DNA from: Pratylenchus scribneri
Lineage: Eukaryota; Nematoda; Chromadorea; Rhabditida; Pratylenchidae
Direction: 5' to 3'
DNA: 64,000 nucleotides
Assembly: GCA_030063045.1 (NCBI GenBank)
Contig: JAQSEB010000004.1
Span: 2,108,001-2,172,000 of the forward strand
The notes under the pieces are model-generated. The model ran no database searches. It was given only the letters and a program-made list of their open reading frames with translations, and was not told where the DNA came from. The translations under genes and the position numbers were made by a program. Of this stretch, positions 24,801 through 37,300 are shown piece after piece (the stretch's first letter is position 1; every line of letters begins with the position of its first letter).

Positions 24801-27800
24801 AGAATTGATAATCCAAAAATTTTGCCTCAATTTTGTCTAATTTACGGACAATTTTGGTTCTTGGTGAGAGTCTAGATGCCAATATTTACCATGGATAGGT
24901 CACAAATACAAATTATAAATGTTGACGTTACTTTACCAAGACGGTCAAACAAATGACTGTGAAATAAGGTTAAATTCGGGTTTATTTTTAGAAAATTTTT
25001 ATGCGATTTACTCAAAGTTCCTATAAGAGAAAAATAAAGGCTTAGTTTAAGGTAAAAAATTGCCAAATTTTTTTCTCCGTATTTTAATATACGAATTTTG
25101 GGTTGGACTGCTTGGATTTGATCCCTTTTATAAATGTAAATTTTATTTAAATAAAATATTCCCAGTTCCCACCTTCTCTTGGTTCCAATTCCATGGCCTC
25201 CTCCTCTGGAGCAATTCTATTGCCGCCATCCTCATTTTCGCCGTGAACCCCCTCTTCCCCATCATCATCTTCATCATTCCCTTCTCCTCCATCTCCTTCA
25301 TCATCGGTGGTATCATCCTCAATGGCATCCAATGCTTCCAATAGGCCAATTTGCTCTTCCTGATCGCCGCGCATCAGCCTTTCCCTGGCCCTTTGCCTCT
25401 GCCTCTCCCGTTGTTCCGCATCTTGTTTGTCCTTTTCCGCCGGCAACAAATAGGAATCCAGCTGAAGCCATCCACCAACTACACGGCACCAAAGACGAAC
25501 AATCCGCTTAAGCAGCGAAAATGCTTTTGAATATTCGAGCAAAGTGGGCATAATGACCTGGAAATAAGGTAAATTGGATATGATTGAACGATTATTAAAA
25601 TTGTGATTTTTTTGTTCACCCATTTTAGAGTCTTGTACATCATTTTGGTGAAAAAAATATTATTTCAGAATTATAAATATATACCTCTGGATATGCATTT
25701 TTTATGTTATGGTAATCGAGACTAATTTATAAATAATTTATTTTTTATTGCTAAATCTGGAATTTTTAATCTATTGGCCACTTTTGAGTCATATTTACAC
25801 AGCTGCTAGGAAATGAATTTGGAATATAATGTATTTTCTCCATAGAAGTCTATTCTCTAATGAAAGAATTTTTGAAAATTTTTAATAAGGCTTAAAGATG
25901 AAAAAAATTAATTTTTCCTCATTTGGAGGGAGGCTCTAAAAATTATAAACCATAGGCCTTTGTGTTTGGGTTGGGTTGGAGAAAATTAGCTAAAAATGGC
26001 TAGAAGGCAGATGTAAGTTTTAATTTTGTCCTTCACCTTTTAGCCACAAATTACTTCCATTTAGCCTTAAATGTACTAATATAACTAATTAACCCAAGTT
26101 ATGACAAAAAAAAAAGATTTCTGATAGACAAATTGAAAATCCGCACTAAATTTATTAAAAAAATTTTTTTTCAATAGAATTATGAATTACTAACCTGCAA
26201 AAGAACTAGCTCAAAACTGTATTCAACCAGCGGTGTGTCGGCAGAGCCCGTAAACACATAAGGAAGTGTGGACGGATGAAGCCATTTGATCATTCGCAGT
26301 GGAATGTATACCACCAACATTATGATTGAGAAGAACAGTGTGATGGAAGCAATCAGGCGGCGAATGTGATGAGTGACCGGTTGTTCAATCATTTCCTGGA
26401 ATTTTAGAATTATTTTCAATAAAAAGTGCGAAAAATAAACCTGAATTGGATTGAAGTCAGGGTCGTGTAAATTTCGAATAAACCAAAGGACGCCGGGACG
26501 AAGCAGCTCACGGAGGATCAGGATGAATGAGGCGGAGTAGAAAACGCAGACCTTTAAATGATTTTTTGAATATTATTTGTGTGTAAATTAAATTTTTTAA
26601 AATTTTTGACCCAAAGGGGACCCCTAACTCTTTGCAAAATTTAGGTCTCTGGTTCGAATCCGCTCCGAGGACAATAATTTCTTTGGGGCTTGGCAAGTAC
26701 TTTCATGCATTTTTGTATATTTTAAAGTACATATTCCATTATTTTTATTAATTTAATTTATTAGTAGTAATTTACCATGCCAGCCAGCCAATGCAAAAAC
26801 ATTGAAGAACTCGGGAAATGACGGAAATTGCGCATTCTTTCATCCAAAGTGACACCGGTAAGAGGCAACTGTAAAAAAAAGAAAATAGAATTGAACAATA
26901 TTTCATGGCATTTTTTAAAGTCTTTATAATTTTGATATGTGGATTTTGATTTTTCAAAAAAAATTTTACGATGTTTTTCGGTGTGACAAGAATCTAGCAT
27001 AACTTATAATAATCCATTTTGCCATATCCTACTATCTTCGTAAAATAATAAATAATCCTGACTTTCTTACAAAAAAAAATTCCTGTTTTTTCATAAAAAG
27101 TTGCTATTATCTTAAAAAGACGTTATTGTAGCAAGCATAATTCCGAATGATTAATCCCCGAAAGTCCTAAATTGCTTGTAAAAACCAACACATATTTTTA
27201 GTAAAATTAGAAAGGTTGGCCATTTTTAAATGCAAAAAAAAACAACAAACCGAACAAATGTCCAGCCACCAACCGCAAAGAATTGGGAACAGTACCAATT
27301 CCGTGATGACAAGCATGAACACCTTCAGCATTAGGCAAACCATTCCAGCAGTTGTGTAAAGACTAAAAAACACAAAAAATAATTAAAATTAAATATTTAA
27401 AAATAAACTTTTTAAATCGAAGCATTTTAGCCAGCCGGTGGATGACCACTCCAAGCAGTAAAATCACAAAATTTCCGGCCAAAATGAAAATTGGCAGTTC
27501 GAAATATTGAATTTTGCCTGGGCCCAGACCGAAGGCGGTCAGTACGCCCGCTCCAATTTGTGCCGGGAAATAGAGGAACACCACGTTGTACACAATGTTC
27601 AGTGAGATTGTCCTGTGAATTTTTAAATTAAAAAATGAAAAAAAAATCAAAAATTTAGAATGGAAAATAAATATTAAAAAAGTTGGATAAAAAGGCAATC
27701 CTTCGGAATTCTCAAAATTTTTTTTCTAAATTTTCAAAAAATTCTTGGTGTTTTCGGGTCGTAGAACATGAATTTGATAAACATCCCCCTTGCCGAGCAA

Positions 27801-29878
27801 TGATATCCATTATATCCCATTTTAGGATCTCAGGAATTTTGATTGGTTTTTAGCTAGTGGACTTATCTCTTACCTAGACGCTGTGAGCCGAAGCCGATCT
27901 AGGGGTGGGTGAAGTTGATTGGATGCCTGGTTATGGTCAAAGTTATGGAGTAAAGAAAATTGAAAAAGTGAAAGGTCTCCTCTATGGGTCAAGATTTGAA
28001 ATTTTTTTGAAAATTGGTCTAGGCCCCACTTCACTTGGCATTTTCTTGGTAAGAGTCGGCATTATCTTACCAAAATTGTAAGATATGACAAAATGGATGT
28101 CATATTCGTGTTCTCTACGCACCCGAATACGCACATAAACAATTTTTGAAAAATTAAAAAAATTTTTTGAAACAGCTATTCCGAAGGATAATCAAAAAAA
28201 AATACCAAAAAACATGTTCCATGAATGCGAAAGAGCCGTCGAGCCCGAGGAGTCGTTGCCAAGTCAGCTCATCCACGAAACGTTGTTGATCGGCCAGATC
28301 AGCGGCCGCAGCAGCATTTTGTGCCGGATCAGCATTGGCATTATTCTCTGCTGGTTGAACTGCTTGAACTTGTTGTGGTGGTTCTCCTACTGCCGCTGAT
28401 GGTGGTTGAATTTGGTCTCCATTGTTTGGTGATTGATTTGATGAATTTCCACCGTCCTCATCCGTAATCAATGAATGTTGGACTGGTTGAAAATGTTGCA
28501 ATGGAGGAATTGGACGACTTTGTTGTTGCGGTGGTGGACCGGAAGAAGTGCTTGGAATTGGCTCCTCTTCCTCTTCGGTATCAATTATTTCCGTTGGTGC
28601 TAAAATTACTTTTATTTTATTGGAATTTGAAATAAATTTTAAACCTTTTTGCAGTTCATCCTGTCCCTTTCCTTGTCCTTCATTTTCACTGGTTTGATTT
28701 TGAGTAACATCGGAGACTGACGGGCCAGGGTCAATTTGTTGAATTTCTTCAGCTGAATTTAAACCAATTTTGGATTATAATGTCAATTTTAGTACCTGTT
28801 CTCATTGTTTGTTGATCAACATTCTCCTCACCATTATTTGGTTGTGGTTCTTCGGGTAAATGCAAAATATGTGCAGGACCACCAATCTAAAAATGGCATT
28901 TTTAATATATTATTTGATTTGGCGAAAACATTATAATCTTTTAAGAGTTAGAGTTTTGTCCTAGATTATTCCCAAACCAAATATACTCAATTGGATAGAG
29001 CTGATCAAAATGCAGAATGTCATATAATTTTAATGGTTCAAACTAAACCCAAAACCAAAATATAATAAAATGATGCGTCATGACTTGTTGATTTAAGGTA
29101 TAAGTCTAAGACAAGCTGTTACAATCTTCTCATTATTTCAAGTTTTAATATTATAAATGATTTACCATGATCTGTTCACGCAACCAAACCAATGAGATGA
29201 ATGTGCATAGGAAAAGGGTCAACACCAATGAGCCACGCGCAATGTCGATTGCAACATTTTCCGTAGAGAACAATTGTAGAATACGGGATGAGAAGAATGA
29301 AGATAGGAGGCCGGAAAACACAAGCCGATGAGTTCGGGCGGCCATCAGCGGGACGAGGCCAAGCCAGCAAGTCACGACCAGTGTATAGGTGAGTGTTAAT
29401 CGCATGAATCGGGCCATGATCAGGAAAACGCCTTTAATATATTTATCGGTTAAATAAGAATAAATTTCAAAAATAACCTCGAAGCAAATCCCAAATTGGG
29501 AGTCGTTCTGGCATATCGGGCCGATAGAGTGGACGAAATGAGAATTTATGGTTGCAAAGTTCACAGACATCCTTCTTGCTGTATTTGAGCCATTGAAGTA
29601 GACAATCCTGGTGAACATATTTGATACTTCCGGTGCAAAGACATGGATGATAGAGGGCACCTTCGCCAGACAATCGACAAACGCGACAAATGTCTTTAAA
29701 TTTGGTTAAATTTTCAATTAAACCAAAATTGCTATTGTAAACCTTTGTCTCCAACGTCTTCGTCATCCGGTGAGTTCATTATGCTGGCCATGATCCGGTC
29801 TTTCAAGGATTGTTGATGCGATTGCAGATTATTATCAACCGGCGGAACTGTTGCTGCTAATTTTTTCTCTTCTTCCAT
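21890..29878 (-). CDS. marc-6: MARCHF6/TEB4 (Doa10-type) ER membrane E3 ubiquitin ligase
   Basis: Eighteen in-phase exons: 29878-29743, 29693-29478, 29431-29166, 28886-28796, 28752-28645, 28599-28206, 27612-27409, 27362-27251, 26868-26776, 26551-26441, 26395-26195, 25557-25173, 24688-24236, 23599-23316, 23141-23016, 22966-22834, 22613-22477 and 22126-21890; about 1228 aa. The N-terminal RING-CH (C4HC3) is clear: ICRVC, ALYHPCLCTGSIKYVHQDCL and CELCNHKF. Family signatures follow in order: DELTWQRLLGLDGS, LCGWWLDIC, FLHWLAGM, LRPGVLWFIRNLHDPDFNP, VTTAEDYVRP and LMGPDWWLKT, with many membrane helices between. The family ligates ubiquitin onto ER-membrane and cytosolic degrons (ERAD-C, sterol enzymes). 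The protein is longer than the 910-residue human protein because of Q/P/N-rich, acidic cytosolic inserts (exons 4-6, 12 and 13). Introns are rich in MITEs and dispersed repeats. Confidence 0.95.
22240..22420. repeat. Dispersed 'ggtttggtcaaaatt' repeat copy
   Basis: One of at least five intronic copies of a 200-300-base sequence with the ordered landmarks ccaatacc, agNNctggtcaaaa, tatataatttttaatggttt, ggtcaaaatta and gacggtttaaacc. It is probably an old non-autonomous transposon. Confidence 0.6.
23660..23915. repeat. Dispersed repeat copy, reverse orientation
   Basis: This carries cggtttaaaccgtttaaaac, then gaccaaaccattaaaaatta, then caatgcgttttgaccagctc: the complement of the family at 22240. 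It lies in a MARCHF6 intron, immediately left of the MITE at 23924. Confidence 0.65.
23924..24121. mobile_element. hAT-type MITE with CAGGCCCG end
   Basis: A 198-bp element beginning CAGGCCCGTAGCCAGG and ending GGGGGGCCTG, with a perfect 8-bp target duplication tttgggta (23916-23923 and 24122-24129). It has a run of Gs near the left end. It lies in the intron after exon 13 of the MARCHF6-like gene. Confidence 0.88.
26600..26700. repeat. tRNA-like SINE fragment, reverse orientation
   Basis: ggtctctggttcgaatccgc followed by tccgaggacaataattt; the B-box-like GGTTCGAATCC is exact. It is the same family as at 16015 and 33 kb, in a MARCHF6 intron. Confidence 0.65.
28930..29125. repeat. Dispersed repeat copy
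   Basis: The order attcccaaacca, tggatagagctgatcaaaa, atgtcatataattttaatgg and atgatgcgtcatgactt matches the family at 22240. It is in the intron after MARCHF6 exon 3. Confidence 0.6.
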
Positions 29879-30548
29879 TGTGTTTTGCTTAAATAATTCT
29901 TTGCAATTATTGAATGTTATAAATAAAATTGGTTAAATGAATAATGCCGTTTGATTGTCGGTTTGTTAAATGTAAACAACTCCCCGAATACCCCCTTAAA
30001 CCTAAAAACCCATTCCATTCTCGACCTCGACTATTTTAGATCTTTTTTAATTAAATTAGACCAAAAATTGATCTACTATTGGATCATGTGTCATTTTTTT
30101 AATCGATCAATAAAAATAAAAATTTTATGAGAAACGACGCGAAGCGAAGACCGACGAAGAGAGACCTAACTAACTTGTAAAAAAAAATAAAAATTATAAT
30201 TCTTAACAAAACATAACAAGCCATAGCCAGTGTTGTGTTTATCGCCCACTTCCATCCCCTCCCCGTCCTCATCCTTCATCGTCCCTGATATATGGATGGG
30301 ACGGACTATGGACCCAACACCCAACTCATTTCATTCATAATTTCCATTTTTGTATAGGTCACCGACCGTTATGTCGGTGAAAGTGATGTAATGTAATGAA
30401 TTTATGGAAAGGTTAGAGCTCTCTTGATGGATTATATTTGAATTGACCTCTTCCAACTTCCAAGGCGTCATTTTTTTTCTATTTATGGGTTAAATGGGTC
30501 TTAGGAATTCTCATTCTCCTGACTAGGGTCAGGGGTGGGGATTTTTCT

Positions 30549-30950
30549 GCCGAGAGATTTGGGTTCTTTTGCCGAGAGATTGGGTTCTTTTGCCGAGAGA
30601 TCGGTTTTTTGATTATAATTTTTTTGTACTTGATCCCAGTACCCCAAACCTTATAATCATTTTATAGAGCTCATCGAGACGCGTCGATTGATGTATAGTT
30701 TGCCGGGGTTTGGTTCAAAAATAAATGAGTTATAAACCAAAAACCTAAATATGGTTCAAACGGTTTAATACTTTTAATTTTGGCCAAATCTCGATAAATT
30801 ATACATCAATCGACGCGTCTCGATGAGCTCTATAAAATGATTATAAGGTTTGGGGTTCTGGGATCAAGCACAAAAAAGTTATAATCAAAAAACCGATCTC
30901 TCGGCAAAAGAACCCAATCTCTCGGCAAAAGAACCCAAATCTCTCGGCAA
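30549..30950. mobile_element. 400-bp foldback element with long inverted arms
   Basis: The outer arms carry three direct copies of gccgagagattNgggttctt on the left and their complements on the right. Inner arms pair aaaccttataatcattttat, agagctcatcgagacgcgtc and gattgatgtatag with their complements on the right arm. Arm length is about 150-170 bases, leaving a short centre. It is related to the inverted repeat at 3295 and the dispersed repeat at 22240. Confidence 0.8.
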
Positions 30951-31024
30951 AAAACCTTTTACTCCTAGGGTCAGTGCATATTCTCCCTCCCCCATCAACA
31001 TTTTCAAAAAGAGAAAAGTAAGTA

Positions 31025-31245
31025 TGTTTTGCTGAGAGATTTGGTATTTGCCGAGAGAAACCAAAAAGGGTTTAAGCGGTTTAATAATTTAAATTTTGGC
31101 CAAACTGACAAATTATATACCATTTAATGCGTCATGACGAGACACGAGATCGATAAAATGGTATGTATATGTATAAGGTTTGGGGTCTAGGATCCTACAC
31201 AAAATACTCAAAAAACCGATCTATCAGCAAATAAAAACCTTTCTA
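31025..31245. repeat. Partial copy of the 30549 foldback
   Basis: It has ctgagagatttggtatttgc and gccgagagaaacc on the left, then ggtttaataatttaaatttt and caaattatataccatttaat, then ataaggtttggggtctagga and an aaaaccgatctatcagc end. The order fits a decayed copy of the element just to the left. Confidence 0.65.
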
Positions 31246-31334
31246 TAAATATCTTCCCACCACACTCTCAATATTTTTTTTTAAAAATAATTCAATTCAG
31301 AAAATTTAGAATAGTTTAAAATATCAAAGCAATA

Positions 31335-34300
31335 ATGACTTCATGCTGGAAAGACCCAAGAATGCGGAAACGGCATTTGGAAAATTTCGTTAACCAATTT
31401 GCTTCGAGTCAATTCAAACTCCAATTAAGCGACGCGGAATACACAATGGTTATTTTATCAATTAATTTATAAATATACAAAAATAAAAATAATTTTTAGC
31501 AAATGCAGCAAATTTTTGCTCCTTCATATAAATGCTTGGAAATATACCGGGTCGAAAACGTGGTATCAAAAGTAGATGGAAAGATGAAGCCGCGCTTAAT
31601 CCATCCCGACGGAAAGGAACTCATCCCAGTTGAAGAGGTTTTTGACGTGATTGAAAGGTATTTTAAATAAATAAACGGAAGTTTATAAAGTCAAAATTTT
31701 TTTAGGGCTCACCTTGAGAATGGCCACCAGAAAGCGTTTACAACATTATGGAGGGGGATAAAAGATGAATTTCCACATGGGAACATCAGCGAATCAATGG
31801 CCAAGTATTTTGTTGGGATTTGCGAAGTTTGCAACCAAAAGGAAAAGGATGGGGCAATTCCAGCAGCTGAACCGAATCCGCCTACTCCGAACATTCATCA
31901 GACACCAACAATTGCATCAAGTTCTCAGGAGGTTCATTTTTCTTTGTACAAATTTTTCAAAGTTATATTTTAAGAAAATGCCTCAACGTCCATCGTTTCA
32001 GCAATATGCTATGGATCGAGAAAACCGTAAAGCAGCGGCAGCCACTCGAGGAGGTATCCGCGGTTTATTTAAAATAAATATATAAAATTATTGAGTAAAA
32101 AGTTGATGCAAAAAACAACCAAAGGAAAAGAAAGCAACCGAAATGATTCAAACGAAAAAAATAATGATAATAGTATTATTGTAGTTTAAGGGCTTAACGG
32201 GAAAAGGGATGAGAGTGTTGAAGAAGAAGGCGAGGATGAGATAACCACTCCACTCTTTTAGTTTTTGGTTTAAACTAATAAATTGAAATTGAGTAAGACA
32301 GGCAAAAAATAAAAAAATTTACCTCTGAAAAATTTATTCCAATTTTTCAGTTGCTCCAACTCCAATTAGTTCAGCATCAATTCCGGGCCAGGCGATTGAT
32401 AATCCAACAAAAGGCTTTTGGATGCCAACTTTCAAACCAATGTCCACCTCAACGCCACTTGTGCCGAATCCTCAGAAACAGCACCCGGCAAAACGTTAGT
32501 TCATCACAAAATTTATTGGAGATTAAAATAAGAAAATTTCAGCAACATTGAAATTATCGGCAAAAAAGGCACCACAAAATGGTCAGCAACCGGGTGCCTC
32601 AACAAGCCAATTCAAACAGGATTTGAGAGAATTTGTTCGCCGATCCGATTCGCTGCATATCGATGATCCGAGTGACACTTTTGTGCAATTTTGTCTGGAT
32701 TCAGAACCACGACCCAACTCCAAGTTTCAAGCAATTATCGATGAGGACACACCGCGCCCTCCTCCACGTCAATCGGCCAAGGCAAATTCACAGCAACAAA
32801 ATGATGGTGGCAATAAATACCCGGCAAATGGGAGTAAATGGCCTCCACGTCGCCCATCAGCCACTCCAATTTTGCAACAACAAAATGTTAGTTTACTTGG
32901 AGACTAATAAAATTTAAAATCGGCAGAAAAACTTTTATCTTTCCACAAAATAATTATTTTCTAATTACGGTATTTCGTCTAGAAATGCACATTAAAATAT
33001 TTAAAAATGCCGACCAAGTCCTAAAAATTATTGTCCTCTGTTGAGCGGGTTCGAATCTAATGAGACCTAAAGTGAAGGGGTCCTCCATTTGCTTCCAAGA
33101 TTTTCAAAAAAAATTTTTTTGTTTCTAATTTTCTAAAAATGCACTTTAGAATGTATAAACCTGTATAAAAGTGGCAACTAAACCCGAAAAAATTATTGTC
33201 CTATGAGAGGGTTCGAACCTGATGAGACCTAAATTTTCTATCTGAAGGGTCTTCCTTCCTGTCAAAAAAATTTTCGAAAATTTTTTTTGATTTTAATAAC
33301 CATATTTTCTACTTAAAAATGTACTTCAGAATGTGTAAAAATAAAAAAAAAAGACTAACAAGCCAGAAAAATTATTGTCCTCTGAACGGGTTCGAATCTG
33401 ACTGAGACCTAAATTTTCTATTTGAAACTCCTTGCTTTCAAAAAAATTTTGAAAAATTTTTGAAATTTTTTATGGTAAAGTCTTTTTTATAAAATCTTTT
33501 CCAACACTAAAACTAATCCAATTTTCTCCAAATTCCAGGTTTCCACATCAACATTGGATCTCACACCGGTAGCAGAAATGTTGGCCAATACCGAGTTAGG
33601 CGAGTATGAACATTTGCAAATACTGCTTACGGATCCGCAATTCCAACAAGTCCTTGTGAATTTGGCTGAAGAGAAGCATGCCTCTTGGGCTCTGAGAAAA
33701 TCCGAAAAAACTGGCAAATATTTCTTCTACAATATGGTCAAAAAGGACAAGGATGGCAAGCCAATTAGCGAATGGACAGTCCCAGATGAATGGGTCGAGG
33801 AATTGGTAAAGCGATTGCCACAGAGGGCCGAGGAAATTGCGGAGATGTTCAATGAAGAAGTTTGATTTATTTTAGTTTTTAACACATTATTTCACATTAT
33901 TTTTTAAGGACTCAACGACGGATGGCGAATATGAAGGTGAAGAAGAAGAAAATGCAAATGGTAATGGCTCAATGGTCAAAGAGGAACCAATTGAAGGTAA
34001 ATTAAATATTTAAAAATTTAATAAATTTTTCCAAAATGAAAAAATCGAAAAAAAAGACTACATAATTCAAAAATAATTTTAATGGTTTAAGAAGGAAGGG
34101 TTTATCCAATACTTTCCCAAACCATTTACTATATACCCAAAAAGGATAGAGCTGGTCAAACATTGAATGTTATATAATTTTTAATGATTTGGTCAAAATT
34201 TAAAGGGTTTTAAACGGAACGGTTTAAACCTATCTTGGTTTTTAGTTCAAAACTAAGTTCGAATTGGTTGAACCCTAACCAAAAACATAATCAAATTATG

Positions 34301-37300
34301 CATCTTGACAAGGGTTATAGGTCTAGGATAGAGGATAAACCACTGAAAGCCATTAAAATCTTTGCACCCTTTTCTGTGATTTTTCGATATTTTCAATGAA
34401 TTTTTTCGCTAAAATTAAATATTTTCCATTTGAAATTACCAAAATTAATTCATCAGAAGCAGAAGAATCGACCAATTCGGGGCAACATTTGCAATTGGAG
34501 CCGACTGTTCAGCAGGGAAATGAGCGACAACAAGAAATGATGGTTTCTCCCCCATCTTCATTGACCAGCGAGCCAATTCAGCCCAACGACAATAATGATA
34601 ATGCCGAGGCCGCAGAACAATTGGCAATGAATGAGGATGAACAACCGCAGGAGGAGGGCAGCTTTTACAGGCCATTCAACAGTACAAAGTAAGCAAAAAT
34701 AAATTAATTTTAAAATCAGAAAAATTATTTTTTATTTAATTAAAACGGAAAAATTTTAACAAAAAAATTTTTTAAAAAATTTCGATTATTTTTTTGCCTT
34801 AAAAATTCCCATTTTCCTCAAAATTATAATTAATTTCATTAAATTAATTTATAAATTAATTTTTAAATATTTTCCAATTTTTTTTTCACAATTTTTGAAT
34901 ATTAAATCCATAAATTAGTGCCTAATAAATTTTTAAAAAATTTTCAGCGAAGCATTAGGTGTTTTGGGCCTGCTCCCCAACAACAATAATGAAACCTCCG
35001 AAATTGTTGTCCAACAAAATGACACCATCGTCCTCGAACAAGACAAAGAAAATAATGTGGCCGGCACCTCCAGCAACGAGCAACCGGAGCCAGAATTGGA
35101 TGATGGTAGTAAAATTTTAATTAAAATTATTTTAAATTTTTTTCTTATTAAGATAGTCGATATTCTCTGGCAAACATCCTGGACAATTTCGAAGATGGCT
35201 TGGGAAATGAGCAGCCACCGAATCCGAATTCAGTTTCAATGCTTGTAGGAGTAATCCGTTCCGAAGTGGAGGTTAAATTTTTAAAAATTAAACAAATAAA
35301 ATTTGTTAAATTTTAGGGCTATCAAGCTGAGCAAGATGGTGAGGATGATGGACAGCCGGCACATGAGCAAACTTTGGCCGGGAATTTTACGAACTTGGAT
35401 GTGCCATTTGATGAGGTAAAATTAATTGAATTTAATTTATATTAGAATTTTGGGTTCTGACCATTTTATTAAAAATATTTAAATATTAATTTACAATTTC
35501 GATCATCAAAATGTTTTATAATTCATCAAACCAATACCTAAAAAAACTGCCCGATTTTTGCATATTTTTCCACTTTTTCGGTCACAAATTTTTGCATTTT
35601 TCAACTTAATCAATTAATTCCTACTATATCAGGCCCAGCGGCTGGCGCCAGGATTTTTTGGAGGATTCCATTGGCTTTTGGTGGGGTCCCTCGACACTTT
35701 TTTCTATTTTTTTCTCTTCTTTTCCAAATTACCCCCTAATTTTCCGGATTTTTCCCGATTTCGGTGGGGGAGCCCGGGTTCCAAATTGCACTCCCTGGCA
35801 CCGGGCCTGCCTACTATTGTAATCATTAAATTTTTAGACTTGAAACTAAAATTTATTTAAAAATTTATGAAACACAAAAAAATAATTATTTTTTAGCAGG
35901 ATGAGCCAATCGACGTCGATGGTATTGAGCCGACTGTCCAAAATCATCAAATTCCGTTGGCACCGCAAAAGATGAACAATGGCCAACAAAACCATCATCA
36001 AAATGCTCCACCAATTATTGAGATGGCCACCGAAAGAGATGCTCAAAATGCGGCAAAGGCTGCCCAACTTTTGGCAAATCTTCAGCCGGCGGCTCCGTTT
36101 CCAATAGTTCCAATTACACCGAAAGATTTGGCCCCCATTCCAAAATCGATGGAAAAAGTGTTTGCGAAACCAACGGCCAAAAAAACTGCTGGCAAAAATG
36201 ATTATGCGGTTGCGGTGCCGGTGCCTCCAACTCCAAAGGAACAGGAGAAGAAGGTAAATATTTTTGAAAAAATTGCAATTTTTACTGCTTTTTTTTCGTC
36301 ATTTTTGAAGCTTGGTCCAGTCTTGAAATTTCTACCGATGTCAACAGTTAGAATTTTTTTACCGGAACTCGGGCAGATTATTAAAAAAATCGAGTCGGAT
36401 CAGCCGGAAAATATTTTATCGGCACTGAAGGTTTTTTATTTTACTAACAATTTTTGTTGCTTTTTTGCTTTTTTCACTTAAAAAAATTTTTTTAAATTAA
36501 AAAATAAAAAAAAATTATTTTCAGGACACAGAAAAGTGGCAATTAGCTCGCTTCGAAAGTTCATCGGATGGGGAAGACGATCCAAATATGCCAAGTTCAA
36601 GCAATGCAGTTGGAAAGAAGAAGAAAAAGCATAAGGCGAATAAGAGGACACCAACGATGAAGCCGAAGCAAGAAATTAATTTGATGGTGGGAAATAATTT
36701 ATTAAAAATTAATTAAAAAAATGTTGAAATTTAATAATATTTAATTTGACAAAAAAAGCATTGAAAAATAGAAAAAAATTTTAATATTAGAATTAAGAAC
36801 AGGGCTCCGATCGCTAAAAAGCAAATTCTAAGTACAAAAAAGCCAATTTATAAGTACATAAGGGAAATTTTTATTCATTTATAAGCACAATTAAAATTCA
36901 TCGTTTTTCAATAAAAAATCAATTTATAATTCTTCAGATACTTTATATTTTTCACCCAGATGAATTTCTTGCAATAAATTCTTGTTTTTCAACATTTTAT
37001 AGCAAAAATTTAGTCTAAAATAGCCGCGCAGCGAAAAAATTTGGACTAAGATAGCCGCGCAGCGAAAAAAATTGGACTATAATAGTCGCGCAGCGAAAAA
37101 AATTGGACTAAGATAGCCGCGCAGCGAAAAAAATTGGACTATAATAGTCGCGCAGCGAAAAAAATTGGACTAAGATAGCCGCGCAGCGAAAAAAATTGGA
37201 CTATAATAGTCGCGCAGCGAAAAAAATTGGACTATAATAGTCGCGCAGCGAAAAAATTCGGGAAATTAGACCAATTTCTTTAAAAAAAATTTAGATTTTT

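Larger units (their letters stand above)
29879..31334. other. Divergent intergenic region (MARCHF6 / zinc-finger gene)
   Basis: The two genes are transcribed away from each other, so this interval must hold both promoters. I cannot pick a TATA or initiator with confidence. Most of the middle is occupied by the large foldback at 30549-30950 and a related fragment at 31025-31245. Confidence 0.6.
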
